Positions 15,888 to 17,994 of a stretch of DNA of 17,994 bases are shown in pieces. The position numbers and the translations under genes are program-made. Below the pieces are notes generated by a model. The model made no database searches, was not told the DNA's origin, and saw only the letters and a list, made by a program, of their open reading frames with translations. Within the stretch, counting starts at the first letter, position 1. The number at the start of each line of letters is the position of its first letter. This DNA is from an uncultured Clostridia bacterium (GTDB taxonomy: Bacteria; Bacillota; Clostridia; UBA1381), in the NCBI GenBank assembly GCA_934454215.1, contig CAKSGG010000065.1, positions 1 to 17,994 of the forward strand. The letters are read 5' to 3'.

Positions 15888-17288
15888 TTAATAGTCCGTA
15901 TTATCAAGATAATCTCTTTGGAAATCCTCGCACGCTTGTTTTATAACAGCCGCACAATCCGCATTTTCATCGGAAAGAACCGCCGTAATGCAATCGTCAA
16001 GAATTTTATACAGCTCCTGTGCACAGACAGGCTCTTCCGCCTGAAGCTCGCACGGATTTTCCACAAATTCATTATAAAGCCTTACATGATTTGGATTTAT
16101 GTTGCATTTTTCATCAATCAAATTATGTTCAAATTTAACCGATTCCGTATCCTTATCCCAAACGCTCATACCCTTTATTCCGACTATCACGTTCTTTTCA
16201 AGCTTTTTATCAATATCCGCCGCCGTTGTCTGTTTAAATGCGTCCGTTGCTTCATAATTATATTTTGTTTCAATCCAGCGTATTGCTGCGTCAATCTGCT
16301 CGGGAGTTGATTTTGCCGAAACCGACTGCAATTCTCCGCCCAAAAGTGTTACGTGTCTTGACGGTCCCGCCGGAAATGCCATAAGTCCGAGTTTGTCGGG
16401 AGTCATTCCGTACTGAATAACATAATCGCTGTAGTTTCCCGGGGCAATCATCATTGCCGCCTGCTCCGTTGAGAATAATTCATAATACTTATCTGCCCCC
16501 ACGACTACATTATCGGGTATAACGTCATATTTCCATTTTAAATCCTTTACCCATTGCAGTGCCGCAGCAGCCTCGGGCGTATCAAATGCGGCTTTCCACT
16601 TTCCGTCGCTGTCCCGTTCCATAAATTTTACGCCGTACGACCACGCAATCGGAGTAAATATCCAGCCTCCGTTATTCTCGGCTGTCGGAAATACAATTCC
16701 CGCAACTCCTGTTTTATCCTTAATCTGCTTTGCAAACTGCGCAACCTCGTCCCATGTTTTGGGCTGTTTCGGCGTTCCGTCAGGCTCTGTTAAGCCTGCT
16801 TTTTCAAACAATTCCACATTATATCCCAGTCCCAAAGTATAAGCGCTCGTCGGGAAAGAATATATTTTACCGTCCTTTGACGCAGCGTCAAGTATATACT
16901 TATTGAATTTTCCGTCATAATTGCGTTTTTTCAGTACCTCCGTTAAATCCGCCGAGTAATTGGATTGAATAATCTGCGCAAGCTCTGTAAAATTCGTATT
17001 GAATACCGTAGGAAGCTCTCCTCCCTCCGCCTTTGCATAGAAGGTATCAATCTTGAACGACCACGGGTCGCCTTCTATAACCGCATCGGGATTTTCTTTT
17101 TCGTAAAGAGCCTTTCTCTCGTTCATTCTGTCAAGTTCCTTACCCTCATTTGTCGGCCAGCCGCCTACATATACTATCGTTTTACCGTTTTCATCAACTG
17201 CCTTTTTACCCGTTCCGCAGCTTGATATGCCTGCCGCAAGAGCCGCTGTCAGTATAATCGCCGTTATTTTTTTGATACTGTTTGTCAT
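15888..17288 (-). CDS. Lipoprotein sugar-binding protein of a CUT1 ABC importer
   Basis: The 466-residue product captures an extracellular oligosaccharide and delivers it to the two permeases encoded next. Residues 1-23 are a lipoprotein signal ending in the lipobox ISSC, so Cys24 is the likely lipidated residue. The body fits family-1 extracellular solute-binding proteins: VYVGGWPTNEG strand, LYEKENPD helix, then KDGKIYSFPTSAYTLGLGYN and LFEKAGLTEPDGTPKQPKTWDE, the usual hinge and second-lobe phrases. Aromatic residues that could stack on sugars are plentiful (for example Trp209 and Trp216). Odd: apart from Cys24, all six cysteines lie in the last 75 residues (395, 413, 422, 433, 445, 453). 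The ATG has GGAAG seven bases upstream. The substrate is not readable from sequence; an oligosaccharide matching the GH43 and clan-A enzymes is inferred. Confidence 0.93.
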   Translation of the reverse strand: MTNSIKKITAIILTAALAAGISSCGTGKKAVDENGKTIVYVGGWPTNEGKELDRMNERKALYEKENPDAVIEGDPWSFKIDTFYAKAEGGELPTVFNTNFTELAQIIQSNYSADLTEVLKKRNYDGKFNKYILDAASKDGKIYSFPTSAYTLGLGYNVELFEKAGLTEPDGTPKQPKTWDEVAQFAKQIKDKTGVAGIVFPTAENNGGWIFTPIAWSYGVKFMERDSDGKWKAAFDTPEAAAALQWVKDLKWKYDVIPDNVVVGADKYYELFSTEQAAMMIAPGNYSDYVIQYGMTPDKLGLMAFPAGPSRHVTLLGGELQSVSAKSTPEQIDAAIRWIETKYNYEATDAFKQTTAADIDKKLEKNVIVGIKGMSVWDKDTESVKFEHNLIDEKCNINPNHVRLYNEFVENPCELQAEEPVCAQELYKILDDCITAVLSDENADCAAVIKQACEDFQRDYLDNTDY

Positions 17289-17318
17289 TTTAATCTTCCT
17301 TTCTTTTTAAAGCTTTTT

Positions 17319-17348
17319 ATTATAATATACTATTGCTTGTCCGTGCAA
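17319..17348 (-). promoter_or_regulatory. Possible internal promoter before the transporter genes
   Basis: On the minus strand TATAAT (17319-17324) is a perfect -10 hexamer. TTGCAC (17343-17348) lies 18 bases upstream and matches the -35 consensus at three of six positions. The -10 sits in the 41-nt gap after the GH43 gene and the -35 overlaps its last codons. The site could give extra transcripts of the importer, but AT-rich gaps produce such matches by chance. Confidence 0.3.
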
Positions 17349-17994
17349 TAATATTTACAATTGAATTTAATAAATTCCGGCCGTTCCTCAAACGGCTTAT
17401 TCGGAGAGTGAATTGCAATGAATTTTTCTTTTTCCTTTGTCTCAAAAATCATTCCGTGTCCTCCGTCATGCTCATACAGTAAATCATCGTCTGTTTCCCA
17501 TTTTCCGTTTATACTTCCGTTTTCCGAACAAGCCGTTGCCAAAACGTATTCGCCGTTTGAAAAGCTTGACCAAAGCGCTTTTAATTCCCCTTGCGGCGTC
17601 TTGTACAAAAACGGACCGTCAGCAACATAATTTCCCTCACCCTCATATTCAGAAATCCATTTTGCGTCTCCCGCTCTCCACATCAGAACAGGCTTTTCAA
17701 CCGCTCTTTTCAAATCCTCCGAAAGCCTGACCGAATAAATTCCGCTGTTTTTCACTTGCAGCCATTCATGACAGAATATCATATACGGCACGCCGTTTTC
17801 AACATAAAGAGTTCCGTCAAGACATTCCCATTCTGCGGGAGTTATACGCTCGCTATGTACATTAAATTCTCCGTCGGGCGTATCCGATACCAATATCCCC
17901 ATTCCTCTGCTTTTGCCCTCAGCCTTGAAACCCGCAAACATATAAAATTTTTCGTTGTAATAGTGAACCTCGGGCGCCCAAAAATCTTTTGTTC
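17330..17994 (-). CDS. GH43-type glycosidase, C-terminal 220 residues (5' end beyond window)
   Basis: The frame is open to the window edge, so the gene starts to the right of the window. An in-frame ATG at 17941 is internal, because the codons before it encode DFWAPEVHYYNEKFYMF, the hallmark second-blade motif of GH43 five-bladed beta-propellers. Later blades show DGTLYVENGVPYMIFCHEW, then VADGPFLYK and ALWSSF, then GGHGMIFE and IHSPN near the end. The Glu of CHEW is a candidate general acid, and the catalytic base Asp should lie in the missing N-terminus. Known: GH43 members act mostly as alpha-L-arabinofuranosidases, beta-xylosidases, arabinanases or related exo-enzymes with inversion. Whether it is secreted cannot be seen, since its N-terminus is absent. 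It ends 41 nt before the binding-protein gene and is probably part of the same operon. Confidence 0.88.
   Translation of the reverse strand, partial: TKDFWAPEVHYYNEKFYMFAGFKAEGKSRGMGILVSDTPDGEFNVHSERITPAEWECLDGTLYVENGVPYMIFCHEWLQVKNSGIYSVRLSEDLKRAVEKPVLMWRAGDAKWISEYEGEGNYVADGPFLYKTPQGELKALWSSFSNGEYVLATACSENGSINGKWETDDDLLYEHDGGHGMIFETKEKEKFIAIHSPNKPFEERPEFIKFNCKYYCTDKQ

Noticed and set aside
17309..17316. AAAGCTTT palindrome as an operator
   Set aside because: Too short and AT-rich to separate from chance, with no second copy at another gap.
17330..17941. GH43 gene starting at ATG 17941
   Set aside because: Codons upstream of it, up to the window edge, encode the DFWAPE motif, so this ATG is internal.
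1..17994. CRISPR arrays, tRNA/rRNA genes, insertion sequences, riboswitches and intrinsic terminators
   Set aside because: No regularly spaced repeats, transposase genes or RNA-like folds followed by U tracts were seen; coding sequence covers almost the whole window.

Overview
The window is a single block of minus-strand genes from what looks like an anaerobic, gut- or rumen-type Clostridia (Firmicutes) bacterium. The evidence is the AT-leaning sequence, strong AAAGGAG-type ribosome binding sites before almost every gene, Gram-positive signal peptides, a lipoprotein solute-binding protein and two proteins with S-layer homology (SLH) repeats. A pectin/hemicellulose specialist such as a Monoglobus-like organism would fit, but that is a guess; nothing in the window names the species.

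Layout in the direction of transcription (right to left). (1) 17994-17330: the 3' part of a GH43-type glycosidase gene whose start lies outside the window. (2) 17288-14018: a CUT1-type sugar ABC importer made of a lipoprotein binding protein and two permeases; no ATPase is present. (3) 13998-10609: a 1129-residue secreted clan-A-like glycoside hydrolase with a C-terminal CBM9-like domain. (4) 10591-8609: a secreted non-catalytic protein with two concanavalin/LamG-like modules, an SbsA-like Ig domain and a C-terminal beta domain. (5) 8589-6247: a second secreted clan-A-like glycoside hydrolase. (6) 6229-4625: an SLH protein with three C-terminal SLH repeats. (7) 4607-1998: a larger SLH protein with N-terminal SLH repeats and about 680 residues I do not recognise. 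(8) 1951-1: the 5' part of an enlarged paralogue of gene 4 with three LamG-like modules, cut by the window edge.

The gaps between genes are only 13 to 46 nt and I see no convincing terminator, so this is probably one long operon, possibly with an internal promoter before the transporter genes. It reads as a Gram-positive polysaccharide utilisation locus. Secreted glycosidases would cut a plant-type glycan at the cell surface, LamG-like proteins would hold the glycan, SLH proteins would sit on the secondary cell-wall polymer, and the ABC importer would take up the released oligosaccharides. The substrate cannot be read from the sequence; GH43 plus a CBM9-like domain leans toward a xylan- or arabinose-containing polymer.

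The most unusual point is the split architecture: in the parts visible here the catalytic proteins carry no wall anchor and the anchored proteins carry no recognisable catalytic domain, yet all are encoded together. There is no gene-free stretch over 300 bases, and I see no RNA genes, mobile elements or CRISPR arrays.
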